The notes beneath the pieces were generated by a model, which was not told the DNA's origin, did not search any database, and worked only from the letters and a program-made list of their open reading frames with translations. The position numbers and the translations under genes are program-made. From Planctomycetota bacterium (GTDB lineage Bacteria; Planctomycetota; MHYJ01; JACPRB01), in assembly GCA_016209705.1 (NCBI GenBank), contig JACQVR010000084.1, positions 1 to 52,547 of the forward strand: 52,547 nucleotides of DNA, written 5' to 3'. Of the stretch, positions 31,465 to 39,990 are shown one piece after another (the stretch's first letter is position 1; the number at the start of each line of letters is the position of its first letter).

Positions 31465-33558
31465 TCATCCCACCGTGGCCAGCGGAGCCCGGGCCCGGCT
31501 CCTTCTTCCCAGCATCGCCCGAAGGAGCGGCCCGCTTCCGAGCCGAAGCTGAGGATCTTCCTCCACCCGAGCGAACGCGTCCTCCCGAGCCCACGCCAGA
31601 AGCGCCGCGTCGCCGATCAAGTTGGCCACTCGGAATTCCGGCAGCCCGCTCTGCCGCGTGCCGAAGAAATCGCCCGGCCCCCTCAGCTTCAAATCGACTT
31701 CCGCGATCTTGAAGCCGTCCGCCGTCTCCGTGAACGCCTTGATCCGCTCCCGCGCCGGTTCGGACGCCGGATCCCCGAAGAGGATGCAATATCCTTCCTG
31801 CGCGCCCCGGCCGATCCGGCCCCGAAGCTGGTGGAGCTGTGAAAGCCCGAACCGTTCCGAGTTCTCGATCACCAGAACGGTGGCGTTCGGGACGTCGATC
31901 CCCACTTCGATGACCAGGGTGGACACCAGCGCGCGTGCATCGCCCGTGCGGAAGCGGTTCATGACCGCCTCCTTTTCCGCCGAGGTCATCCGGCCGTGCA
32001 GCATCGAGACCGGGTGCGGCGCCAGTTCGGCGGCGAGCTTTTCGTGAAGCCTCGTCGCCGATTCCAGATCCAGTGTTTCGGACGCTTCCACGAGGGGAGA
32101 GACGAAATAGGCCTGGCGTCCCTCCCGCAGGAGCTTGCGGACGAACGCCATCACTTCCCCTCGCTGCGATTCAGGTCGGAAAAGGGTGGTCACCGGCTTG
32201 CGGCCCGGCGGCATTTCGTCCAGCACGGACAGATCGAGGTCCCCGTACAGCGTCATGGCCAACGTCCGCGGAATGGGCGTGGCCGTCATGACCAGGACAT
32301 GCGGCCGCTCCCCTTTGAGCCGCAGCGCCGCCCGCTGGAGCACGCCAAACTTCTGCTGCTCGTCGATCACGACGACGGCCAGATGCTTGAAACGGATGTC
32401 CTCTTCGAGCAGGGCATGCGTCCCGATCACCAGATCCACCTCTCCCGCCGCGACCGCGTCGCGGATCTCCCGGCCGCGCCGACTTTGCCGCGCGCCGCCG
32501 GTCAGCGCGCGAATGCGGACCCGCGAACCTTGAAGCATCCCCCCGAACGTGCGGGCGTGTTGCTCGGCCAGGATCTCCGTCGGCGCCATGATCGCCGCCT
32601 GCATGTCGTTTCCGACGGCCGCCAGCAGCGCGTAGGCGGCGACGACCGTCTTTCCCGATCCGACATCCCCCTGGAGCAACCGGTTCATCGGGCGATCCGC
32701 GGTCAGATCGCCGCGAAGCTCTCCGATCACACGTTCCTGGGCGCGGGTCAACAGGAATGGAAACCTGGCCCGAATGCGCGCGTCGAGCGCGTCGCCGATG
32801 ACCAGCTTCCGCCCCGCGCGGGCGTGGCGGATTCCCCGGCGGCGCATCGCGAGCGTCAATTCGCACACGTAGAACTCGTCGTAAGCCAGCCGCCGGCGAG
32901 CCTCTTCCTTTTCTTCTTCGCTGTGCGGGAAGTGCATGGCCTTGAGCGCGGCGCCGGCGGGCATCAGGCCTCGCTTCTGCCGCAGCTCGGGATCGAGCGC
33001 GTCGGGCACGAGCGGCGCGTACCCCGCCACCGCGTCGTGGATCAATCTCCTCAGCGCTTTGCGGCCGAAGCCCTCCACCGGAGGGTACGCGGGCACCAGG
33101 CCCGCGGCGTGAATCGGTTCGTAGCCCTCGCCCCCCACGATTTCAAATTCGTCGGGCTTGATCTGAAGCCCCTCATGAAAGGTGTCCACCCGACCCGACA
33201 CGATCACCTCGTCGCCGATCCGGAAGACTTTTTCCAGGTAAGCCTGCCGGAACCACACCGCGTCGATCGCGCCCGATTCGTCGCCCAGCCGCAGGTGAAA
33301 CAGCGTCATGCCGCGCCGCCGCGTCCGCTGGACCCCCATCGACAGGACGACGCCCTGGAGCGTCTCCACGTCCCCCGGGCGCGCGTCCGCGATACGCCGC
33401 ATGCGCCTCCGGTCATAATGGGTGCGCGGGATCCAATGGAGCAGGTCGTAAACGGTGTGCAACCCCGCGGCCGACAGCAGTTCCGCCCTCTTGGGTCCCA
33501 CGCCCTTGAGGAAGCGAAGCGGCAAGAACAGCTTTTCGACCTGGGAATCGGCGTTCAT
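31465..33558 (-). CDS. recG: ATP-dependent DNA helicase RecG
   Basis: This 697-residue helicase rescues stalled forks. From the ATG at 33558 it begins with the wedge region FLPLRFLKGVGPKRAELL and an OB-fold (LQGVVLSMGVQRTRRRGMTLFHLRL). Helicase motifs are Walker A QGDVGSGKTVVAAYALL, Walker B VIDEQQKFGVLQR, motif III TATPIPRTLAMTLYGDLDLS, motif V IEVGIDVPNATVLVIEN and motif VI QLRGRIGRG. The TRG-type segment DFFGTRQSGLPEF is also present. Upstream in-frame sequence has no RecG similarity. Confidence 0.96.
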   Translation of the reverse strand: MNADSQVEKLFLPLRFLKGVGPKRAELLSAAGLHTVYDLLHWIPRTHYDRRRMRRIADARPGDVETLQGVVLSMGVQRTRRRGMTLFHLRLGDESGAIDAVWFRQAYLEKVFRIGDEVIVSGRVDTFHEGLQIKPDEFEIVGGEGYEPIHAAGLVPAYPPVEGFGRKALRRLIHDAVAGYAPLVPDALDPELRQKRGLMPAGAALKAMHFPHSEEEKEEARRRLAYDEFYVCELTLAMRRRGIRHARAGRKLVIGDALDARIRARFPFLLTRAQERVIGELRGDLTADRPMNRLLQGDVGSGKTVVAAYALLAAVGNDMQAAIMAPTEILAEQHARTFGGMLQGSRVRIRALTGGARQSRRGREIRDAVAAGEVDLVIGTHALLEEDIRFKHLAVVVIDEQQKFGVLQRAALRLKGERPHVLVMTATPIPRTLAMTLYGDLDLSVLDEMPPGRKPVTTLFRPESQRGEVMAFVRKLLREGRQAYFVSPLVEASETLDLESATRLHEKLAAELAPHPVSMLHGRMTSAEKEAVMNRFRTGDARALVSTLVIEVGIDVPNATVLVIENSERFGLSQLHQLRGRIGRGAQEGYCILFGDPASEPARERIKAFTETADGFKIAEVDLKLRGPGDFFGTRQSGLPEFRVANLIGDAALLAWAREDAFARVEEDPQLRLGSGPLLRAMLGRRSRARAPLATVG

Positions 33559-33581
33559 CGGCTTCGGAACGAGGTATGCCG

Positions 33582-33824
33582 TCAGCGTCTTTTCGGAATC
33601 TTCAACGCGTTCAACGCGGCCAGGATGCGATCGAGACCGATTTCGTGATAAAGCGCGGCGTGGGCGAGCGTTTCCTGCTCGACCGCGACGCACCATTCCC
33701 CCCGGCCCTCCTTGCCGGGACATTTCAAACGCAGGGCGCGGAAAGCCGCTTCGACTCGCGGATCCGCCTCCAGGGCTTCCGCGATGTTCGTCTCGGCGGA
33801 GAATATCATGATGTCTTCATTCAT
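33582..33824 (-). CDS. DUF1858-like small protein
   Basis: The 80-residue product (MNEDIMIFSAETNIAEALEA, then PRVEAAFRALRLKCPGK, then QETLAHAALYHEIGLDRILAALNAL) follows the DUF1858 plan: an N-terminal helix, a Cys region, ETLxxAA, then DxxLxxLN. The usual CxGC pair is replaced here by C35 and C45 ten residues apart. DUF1858 proteins are thought to bind a cofactor or a metal, so that replacement is notable. It overlaps the HEAT gene by eight bases and precedes recG by 23, so the three are coupled. Confidence 0.75.
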   Translation of the reverse strand: MNEDIMIFSAETNIAEALEADPRVEAAFRALRLKCPGKEGRGEWCVAVEQETLAHAALYHEIGLDRILAALNALKIPKRR

Positions 33825-36396
33825 GGGGATCCCTCTCGGACTTCGAAGCGTGAAGCGCGCGCCGGCGGAGCGCCTGGGGCACGTGTTCCGAAGCGGCCAG
33901 GATGCGCAGGAACGCCTTGGCTTCCCGCAGTCGATCGGAATGTTCCAGAAGCAGCTCGACGATTCGCTGCCGCTTCGCCTCCCCGCGGCGCCGAGCTCCG
34001 TCCAACCGTCTGTGGGCGGCCGTCTTGGCCAGAGCCTCCAGAAGAACCTTCCGATCCTCCCATTCCTGATACTCGGGACGATCCAGCATGGCGAACACCT
34101 GATCGAGGTATCGCCCCAGAAGCGCGACGTATTCCTCGTCGTCCTCGTCATACCGCGTGAACACTCCGCCCAAGAGACGCACGGTCGACAGGTGTCGCAG
34201 ATCGGCCAGCAGCGTCTCCAGCAGTCGCGTGCGCTCCGGCGCGCCGACGTGGGGACTGGCCGCGAGGGCGCCCAGCGTCGCTCCCAACTCCACCACGTTG
34301 CCCGGCGCCCAGATCTCGCGGTATTCGACGAGCGCCCGGTAGCGCTCCATCAATCGATCCAGGATCCGGATCCGCGCGCCGGGGGCGACCCGCCCTCCCA
34401 GGAGAATCCGCCGGACGGCCGCGATCAGCTCCGGCAACAGGTCCGTATAGACGCTCGACTGAGCGCCGACGAACAGGTGCGTTCCTTCGTCCGTTTTCAT
34501 CTCGTCGACATCGAGCTCGGGCAGCGGCCGGTCCAGCAACTCCAACATTTTCAAGGCCGTGTCCGTGGCGGAACCCGGATCGCACACCGGGGATGAAGCC
34601 AGCCAACCGAGGGCCGCGACCACGTCGGCGCCGTTCGCGCCGCGGCCCAGACGCTCCTGACATCCGCGCAGAATGTCCGCGTGGAGTTCGGCCGGAACGA
34701 CCGGTCCGTGGGCCGCGCGCGCGATGCTTCGCACGGAAATCCCCGGCGGAACGCGGGCGGCCGCTTCCTGGGCCTGAAGGAAGCGCACGACCTGAAGGAC
34801 CCTTTCGGGATCGGACGCTTCCGACGCGATCTCTCCCAGGAGCTGCGCCGCCGCCTCCCGCTCGACCGGATAAGGACTCTTTTGCACGCACGCCCTGAGC
34901 GATTCCGCGGCTTCCCATCCCAGCCGGCGGAGGGCGTCCATGGTCAGATCGTGGATCCGTGAAAGCTGGTACGCGTGAAGATTGAAGATGAAATCGGCCG
35001 CCAGCTTTCGCTTGATCTCGGGCGCCAGGCCGGGATGCCGGCCCACCTGCGCTTCCATGATCATCGTCCTCAGCGAGCGGTTTCCCTCGCGCAACACCGA
35101 GAGGAAATAATCCCCCACCTTGTTGCGAAGCGAGGCGCGGACCGCGTCCGAGGCCGCGATCGAATCCAGAACCGGAAACAAGAGGGCGCGTCCCTCGTCT
35201 TTCAGTTCCGGCATCAGGGCCAGGAGGGTTTCCAACGCGGCGTCGCCCCGGCGCCGCAAGGCGTCCGCCAGCCGGCGGGTCTCCAGGTCCTCCAAAGTCG
35301 CTCGCGAAATGACGTCCACGGCCGCGCGGCAGAGCGTCCGCTCCAGGTCCTCGGGCAGGTCCATTCCCAGCAGCGCCTCCAGAAAAACGGAGCGGATGCG
35401 CCGGTCGGCCACTCCGTCAACTTCCCTCCACAGGATCTTCGCAAGTTCCGCAGATTTCAGGGCGGACACCGCCTCCAGCAGCGCCCGCGCCGGGGCCGCG
35501 ACGTCCACGAAACGATCGGCCAGGACATTCGTCAGATTGCGCGCGAGCGGCGTCAGCGCCGCGGGATGACCAGCCAACAGATCGCCGTAGGGAACCATCG
35601 CGCCCAGAACGGCACGGAGAACGTCCGTTTCGCGTTCATGCGCCAGCGCGCCGGTCAGAAACGCCAGCGCGACCATGCGTTCCACGGAGGAGGAGCGCCG
35701 GCCGAGCGTCGAGAGCTTTTGCAGCGCGATCTCTTTCTGGCGCGGGGTCCCGCCGGCGGCGGTCTTCAAGGCGTCGGCCAGCTCGGAAGTCAGTCCGATC
35801 GATTCGAGCATGGCGGCCGCCTCCCGGCGGACCTCGGAGGCGGGATCCGATAATCCTCGCAACGCCAAGACGCCCTTTTCTTCCGCCGGCGCGGGAGCCA
35901 GCGCCAGCTTGCGGAGCGCCTCGATTTTCGCCGGAGGGTCCACGCCCGTCAGCAAAACCAGCTTGAGGCGCGCCACATCTTCGGCGGACAGGACCCGGCG
36001 CAATTCGGCCAGCGACACCTCGGCCGGACCGGGACTCCACGCGGGCGGACGAGCCGGATCCACGGCGGGAAGCTTCGGTTTTCGGGACTCCTCAGACCAC
36101 GCGCGTTCCGCTTGAAGCTCCTCTTCAAGCGCCAGGACCCCTTTGAAAACCGCCAGGCCTCGAGCGGCCGGACCCAGCTTCTGAAGCCTTGAGGTATCCA
36201 AACGATCCGCCGCCTTCAAAAGTTCCGGAGAAAGGAACAGGCGCTGAAGATCCTCTCTGGCCAAAACCTCTTCGAGCGCGGCCGAACTGATCTCCACGCC
36301 CCGAGCCCGCAAGGCCCCGACGCGCACGGCGAAGCGCTCGCCGCATCCGTAACGCGCTTTCAACTCCTCTTTCCCGAGTCGAACCGGTTCGATCAT
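33817..36396 (-). CDS. Large HEAT-repeat protein
   Basis: This 859-residue cytoplasmic protein has no signal or membrane segment. The N-terminal 100 residues (MIEPVRLGKEELKARYGCGE) are unlike the rest. From about 140 on, repeated pairs of short amphipathic helices occur (KIEALRKLALAPAP, VLALRGLSDPASEVRREAAAMLESIG, AMVPYGDLLAGHPAALTPLARNLTNVLAD), which is the HEAT/ARM pattern. Such scaffolds bind proteins. The only functional hint is context: it is the promoter-proximal gene of a run that continues DUF1858-like protein, recG, lptB. It starts divergently from a secreted coiled-coil protein. Confidence 0.75.
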   Translation of the reverse strand: MIEPVRLGKEELKARYGCGERFAVRVGALRARGVEISSAALEEVLAREDLQRLFLSPELLKAADRLDTSRLQKLGPAARGLAVFKGVLALEEELQAERAWSEESRKPKLPAVDPARPPAWSPGPAEVSLAELRRVLSAEDVARLKLVLLTGVDPPAKIEALRKLALAPAPAEEKGVLALRGLSDPASEVRREAAAMLESIGLTSELADALKTAAGGTPRQKEIALQKLSTLGRRSSSVERMVALAFLTGALAHERETDVLRAVLGAMVPYGDLLAGHPAALTPLARNLTNVLADRFVDVAAPARALLEAVSALKSAELAKILWREVDGVADRRIRSVFLEALLGMDLPEDLERTLCRAAVDVISRATLEDLETRRLADALRRRGDAALETLLALMPELKDEGRALLFPVLDSIAASDAVRASLRNKVGDYFLSVLREGNRSLRTMIMEAQVGRHPGLAPEIKRKLAADFIFNLHAYQLSRIHDLTMDALRRLGWEAAESLRACVQKSPYPVEREAAAQLLGEIASEASDPERVLQVVRFLQAQEAAARVPPGISVRSIARAAHGPVVPAELHADILRGCQERLGRGANGADVVAALGWLASSPVCDPGSATDTALKMLELLDRPLPELDVDEMKTDEGTHLFVGAQSSVYTDLLPELIAAVRRILLGGRVAPGARIRILDRLMERYRALVEYREIWAPGNVVELGATLGALAASPHVGAPERTRLLETLLADLRHLSTVRLLGGVFTRYDEDDEEYVALLGRYLDQVFAMLDRPEYQEWEDRKVLLEALAKTAAHRRLDGARRRGEAKRQRIVELLLEHSDRLREAKAFLRILAASEHVPQALRRRALHASKSERDPHE

Positions 36397-36447
36397 GCAA
36401 AATCAGTTTACCAACCGATCCGACGTGAGGCCACGGCCCCCTATTCT

Positions 36448-36554
36448 ACGTCCCACGTCCCACGTCCCGCGTCCCACGTCCAGCGTCTTGTTTCACGCCG
36501 ACCCTGGATTGTGACATAGGACATAGGACGTGGGACATAGGACATGAGACGCGG
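36448..36554. repeat. Six-plus-six heptad hairpin in divergent promoter region
   Basis: Six units related to ACGTCCC (36448-36489) face six related to GACATAG (36513-36554), with 23 bases between. The arms are inverted and degenerate. It lies between divergent genes, so it cannot be only a terminator here. Promoters of either gene must be inside or next to it. Confidence 0.75.
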
Positions 36555-36621
36555 CGCGACAACGCCGAAATCGTGCAGTTGCAGCGGCCTCCGGGGGCGT
36601 CTATAGTAAGGGTTGCGCCCA

Positions 36622-36630
36622 TGTTAGAAT
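36622..36630 (+). promoter_or_regulatory. Extended -10 box for the coiled-coil protein
   Basis: TG, one base, then TAGAAT at 36625-36630 forms an extended -10 element 58 bases before the ATG. No convincing -35 box is present. A CCCCG/CGGGG stem follows in the leader at 36633-36652. Confidence 0.3.
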
Positions 36631-36688
36631 AACCCCGCTCCAAGAGTCGGGGCTCGCTCTTCTGGGTCGACCAGTCGGGAGGACGGAC

Positions 36689-37867
36689 ATGCAGCGGTTT
36701 TTCGGGGCCGCCTTTCTGGCGGCGTTCTGCGCTTCGGCGTTCGCTGAGGAGCCCTTCTTCTCTCAAGACAAGAAGGAGGACGGCCTGGCCGACCAGGTAG
36801 ATCAACTCCGGAAGCGGGTCGCCGAACTCGAGGCGGAGCGCGAGAAGATCCTCTCTGAAAATCGCGAACTTCGAAAGGAAATGGAGCAGCTCCGTCAGTT
36901 CAGCATGGAAGCGGCCGAGAACCTTCGCCGGTTGCGCCAGATCCTGGCCGATTTCGATGGGAAGGGCCGGGACGCCGTCCCTCCGCCGCCCCCGCCCCCT
37001 CAGGAGCCGATGCCGCCGGAGCCCAAGAACTCGGGAGTCCAGGCGGGCCCCACCGCTCCCCTGCGCGCCAGAATCCTGTCCGTCAGCCCGGAGTTCGGAT
37101 TCATCGTCATCGACAAGGGAGAGCCGGACGGCATCAAGGAGGGTTGGACCTTCGACATCTTGCGTAAGGTCCGCGATGCAGACGGGAACGATCGATTCGA
37201 AACCCTCGGGGAGGCGGTCTTCGAAAAATACGTCGGCTCCATCCCCAACCAGAGCCAGAGCAAGCTCAAGATCGTCCGCGGCCAGCCTGAAAAGATGAAC
37301 TGGGGAGACATCGCCGCCGCGCGCCAAGTAATGGACACGACCGTCCAGAAGCCTGCGCCACCGTCCCCTCCTCCTCCCGCCCCGGAAAGCGACACCGAGA
37401 GGAAATTCAAGATCACCGGACAAGCCAGCGAGAACACCTACATCCTGAATTACGGCTCGGCGCACGGCGCCCGACAAGCCGACCGGGTCTTCGTGTATCG
37501 CGACCACCGCCTCGTGGCTCAGCTCCGCCTGGATTCGGTCGAACGGAACTGGTCCGCGGCCACCGTCATCGACCGCACCCAGGTGATGCAGCCTGCCATC
37601 GATGACATGATCCAGCTTCAGGAGACCAAGTCCACGATCGTCGGTCGGGTCAGCCGGAACGATGAACGGCGGGGGATCTGGCTCGACGTCACCACGATGG
37701 ACGGAGCTAAACCGGGGATGGTCTTTGAGGTGCGCCGGCAGGGACAGCCGGTCGGCCGGGTCGTCGTGAAGACCGCCACGAAGCTGTATTGCATCGCGGA
37801 GCCCCACGGCACCACGAAGCGCGAGGATATTCGCGATGGAGACTTTGTCGAATCAGTAGCCGATTAG
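36689..37867 (+). CDS. Secreted coiled-coil protein with beta modules
   Basis: This 392-residue protein has a signal peptide (MQRFFGAAFLAAFCASAFA) followed by a coiled coil at about 32-85 (LADQVDQLRKRVAELEAERE). A run of eight prolines follows, then two similar beta-rich modules (ARILSVSPEFGFIVIDKGEPDGIKEGWTF and ITGQASENTYILNYGSAHGARQADRVFVY) and a third (GRVSRNDERRGIWLDVTTMDGAKPGMVF). The pattern 'function-value, then Gly-rich turn, then strong hydrophobic' resembles FlgT-C/MreC-like modules. A GGGAGGA ribosome site precedes the ATG by six bases. The periplasm is the likely location; the role is unknown. Confidence 0.75.
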   Translation: MQRFFGAAFLAAFCASAFAEEPFFSQDKKEDGLADQVDQLRKRVAELEAEREKILSENRELRKEMEQLRQFSMEAAENLRRLRQILADFDGKGRDAVPPPPPPPQEPMPPEPKNSGVQAGPTAPLRARILSVSPEFGFIVIDKGEPDGIKEGWTFDILRKVRDADGNDRFETLGEAVFEKYVGSIPNQSQSKLKIVRGQPEKMNWGDIAAARQVMDTTVQKPAPPSPPPPAPESDTERKFKITGQASENTYILNYGSAHGARQADRVFVYRDHRLVAQLRLDSVERNWSAATVIDRTQVMQPAIDDMIQLQETKSTIVGRVSRNDERRGIWLDVTTMDGAKPGMVFEVRRQGQPVGRVVVKTATKLYCIAEPHGTTKREDIRDGDFVESVAD

Positions 37868-37910
37868 GATTTGTGAATAAACAAAGAATCGATTTCTGGT
37901 GGTAGACGTG

Positions 37911-38020
37911 AACCGCTAAAGCGGCCAAACCGCCAAATGTCACGCCAAAGGAGACCCCGATGGCGATTTGGCGTTTTGGCGATTGACCAGGAAAAAAGAG
38001 CACCTATTTTTTCACGAACC
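37911..38020 (+). repeat. Composite octad repeat with tail, copy 2
   Basis: The left arm has octads such as AACCGCTA and AAACCGCC; the right arm is TGGCGATT, TGGCGTTT and TGGCGATT (37961-37984). The 30-base tail at 37991-38020, with GAGCAC and TATTTT, matches 30450-30421 in inverted orientation. It lies between convergent genes and ends two bases before the coaD stop codon. Confidence 0.65.
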
Positions 38021-38021
38021 C

Positions 38022-38510
38022 TTAGGATCGCTTTCCGGGGAACTTCTTCCGCAGCCACCGTTCGACTTCTTTCGGAACGAAGGCGCCCACGTCGCCCCCC
38101 AAGGCGGCCGCTTCTTTGATCAACCGCGAGCTGATGAAGGAATATTCTTCGTGGGTCATCACGAAGACGGTCTCGATGTCCTGGGCGAAGGTCCGGTTGG
38201 TCATGGCCATCTGGTACTCATACTCGAAATCGGATACGGTCCGGATCCCGCGCAGGATGACGCCCGCCTTCTTGCGCCGCGCGTAATCGACCAGCAGCCC
38301 GTCGAACCAGTCCGCCGTGACGTTCTTGAACGGCCGGCTCACGTCGCGGATCATCTCGACCCGCTCATCCTTCGTGAAGAGTCCCTTCTTCGCGGGATTG
38401 TCGGCCACGGCGACGAGGAGATGATCGAACACGCGCGCACCTCGACGAATCACGTCGACATGCCCGTTCGTGACGGGGTCGAACGACCCCGGATAGATCG
38501 CCGTCGTCAT
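38022..38510 (-). CDS. coaD: Phosphopantetheine adenylyltransferase
   Basis: This 162-residue enzyme joins ATP and 4'-phosphopantetheine to give dephospho-CoA. It has the nucleotidyltransferase motif YPGSFDPVTNGHVDVIRRG and the second motif EEYSFISSRLIKE, and the phosphopantetheine-contact residues in AVADNPAKKGLF. Length and all motifs are normal. It is followed, past an octad hairpin, by the ugd gene in the opposite order of transcription (ugd is upstream). Confidence 0.96.
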   Translation of the reverse strand: MTTAIYPGSFDPVTNGHVDVIRRGARVFDHLLVAVADNPAKKGLFTKDERVEMIRDVSRPFKNVTADWFDGLLVDYARRKKAGVILRGIRTVSDFEYEYQMAMTNRTFAQDIETVFVMTHEEYSFISSRLIKEAAALGGDVGAFVPKEVERWLRKKFPGKRS

Positions 38511-38580
38511 CGATCACCTCGAAAGAGCTTGGGAAACCCGCGAAGATGCATAGATACGCCCCACTCCTGCTCTTGAATGA

Positions 38581-38641
38581 ACCGCAAAAGCGCCAAACCG
38601 CTAAAAGAACATCCCGTGGCGTTTTGGCGTTTTGGCGGTTC
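38581..38641. repeat. Three-plus-three octad hairpin
   Basis: Octads ACCGCAAA, AGCGCCAA and ACCGCTAA (38581-38604) face TGGCGTTT twice and TGGCGGTT (38617-38640) across 12 bases. It lies between the ugd stop and the coaD start, on the same strand, and has no AT-rich tail. Confidence 0.7.
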
Positions 38642-38647
38642 TGAAGA

Positions 38648-39940
38648 TTATGGCCTCCCGACGCTGCGGTATTTGAATCCCGCTTCCCGCAACTTCGCGG
38701 GATCGAACAGGTTGCGACCGTCGACCACCGTCGGATGCGCCATCACGCTCTTGAGCCGCCGGAAATCAAGGTCCAGGAACTCCTTCCACTCCGTCAGCAG
38801 CAGAAGGCAATCCGCCCCCTTGGCCGCCTCGTAAGGAGTGCGAAAACCCTTCAGCTTGGGCACGACCTTGCGCGCCTGATCCAGGGCTTGGGGATCATAC
38901 GCCCGCACGATCGCTCCCCGCGCGAGAAGTTCTTGAACGACCTTGAGCGCCACCGATTCGCGCACGTCATCCGTTCCGGGCTTGAAACTCAACCCGAAGG
39001 CGGCGATCGTCTTTCCCTTGAGGATCCAAAGCTCCTGCTCCACTTTCTTGAGAAATCCTTCCCGCGCGTCCTCGTTGATGCGCTGCACCTCGCGCAGGAG
39101 CCTGAAATCGTAGCCCAGGTCCTTGGAGATGGCCTCGAAGGCGGCCACGTCCTTGGGAAAGCACGATCCGCCGTAGCCGATGCCGGGGTTCAGAAAGGCC
39201 GCGCCGATCCGCTGATCCATCCCCATCCCCCGCGTCACCTCCAGCACGTTGGCGCCGGCGCGCTCGCAGATCGCGGCCAAGGCGTTGGCGAACGAGATCT
39301 TCAACGCCAGGAAGGAATTGGACGCGTGCTTGATCAGCTCTGCGCTCTTGATGTCCGTGGCCAAAACAGACGCTTTGAACGGAGCGTACAACTCGCGAAG
39401 CACGCGCTCCGCCCGCTCGGATTCGACGCCGAACACGACCCGGTCCGGGTTCAGGGCGTCCTCGATCGCCGCCCCTTCGCGCAGGAACTCAGGATTGGAG
39501 GCGACATCGAAGTCCGCCCCCGCCGGGGAATGCCGCGTGATCACCTCATGAACCCGCTCCCCGGTGTGCACGGGAACCGTGCTCTTGTCCACCACCAGTC
39601 GATAGCCGTCCAGATGTCGGGCGATGTCCCTCGATACGGCCTCGAGATACGACAGATCGGCCTTGCCGTCCGGCAGCGGAGGAGTGGGCACGCAGATGAA
39701 GACGACGTCCCCGAAGGCCACGGCCTCCCGGTTGGTCGTCCCGAAGCGGAGGCGGCCCGCTTTCACGTTGCGCGCCACGAGCGGTTCCAGCCCCGGCTCG
39801 AAGATCGGGACCTTGCCGCCGCGAAGCGCCGCGATCTTGGCCCGGTCCACATCGACGCAAAGCACCTGGTGCCCGCGTTCCGCGAAGCATGCGCCCGTGA
39901 CCAGGCCCACGTGGCCCGTGCCGATGATCGAGGTCTTCAT
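38648..39940 (-). CDS. ugd: UDP-glucose/UDP-mannose-type 6-dehydrogenase
   Basis: This 430-residue nucleotide-sugar dehydrogenase has the NAD loop IIGTGHVGLVTGACFAERG, the central NPGIGYGGSCFPKDVAAF (catalytic Cys) and a third C-terminal domain (GLSFKPGTDDVRESVALKVVQELLARG). It makes UDP-glucuronate for exopolysaccharide or LPS. The FVCIPTPPLPDGKADLS segment fits UDP-glucose rather than GDP-mannose enzymes. Adjacent lptD and coaD are on the same strand. A 30-bp repeat lies upstream of the start. Confidence 0.93.
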   Translation of the reverse strand: MKTSIIGTGHVGLVTGACFAERGHQVLCVDVDRAKIAALRGGKVPIFEPGLEPLVARNVKAGRLRFGTTNREAVAFGDVVFICVPTPPLPDGKADLSYLEAVSRDIARHLDGYRLVVDKSTVPVHTGERVHEVITRHSPAGADFDVASNPEFLREGAAIEDALNPDRVVFGVESERAERVLRELYAPFKASVLATDIKSAELIKHASNSFLALKISFANALAAICERAGANVLEVTRGMGMDQRIGAAFLNPGIGYGGSCFPKDVAAFEAISKDLGYDFRLLREVQRINEDAREGFLKKVEQELWILKGKTIAAFGLSFKPGTDDVRESVALKVVQELLARGAIVRAYDPQALDQARKVVPKLKGFRTPYEAAKGADCLLLLTEWKEFLDLDFRRLKSVMAHPTVVDGRNLFDPAKLREAGFKYRSVGRP

Positions 39941-39957
39941 GCGAAGAATCGTTAAGT

Positions 39958-39987
39958 AGAATAACCGGACACCTATCTCTGGGGCGC
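39958..39987 (+). repeat. 30-bp dispersed repeat, copy 1
   Basis: This begins AGAATAACCGGACAC and is identical to 45206-45177 on the minus strand at 28 of 30 positions. It lies just past the lptD stop codon and 17 bases before the ugd start. Purpose unknown. Confidence 0.65.
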
Positions 39988-39990
39988 CCC

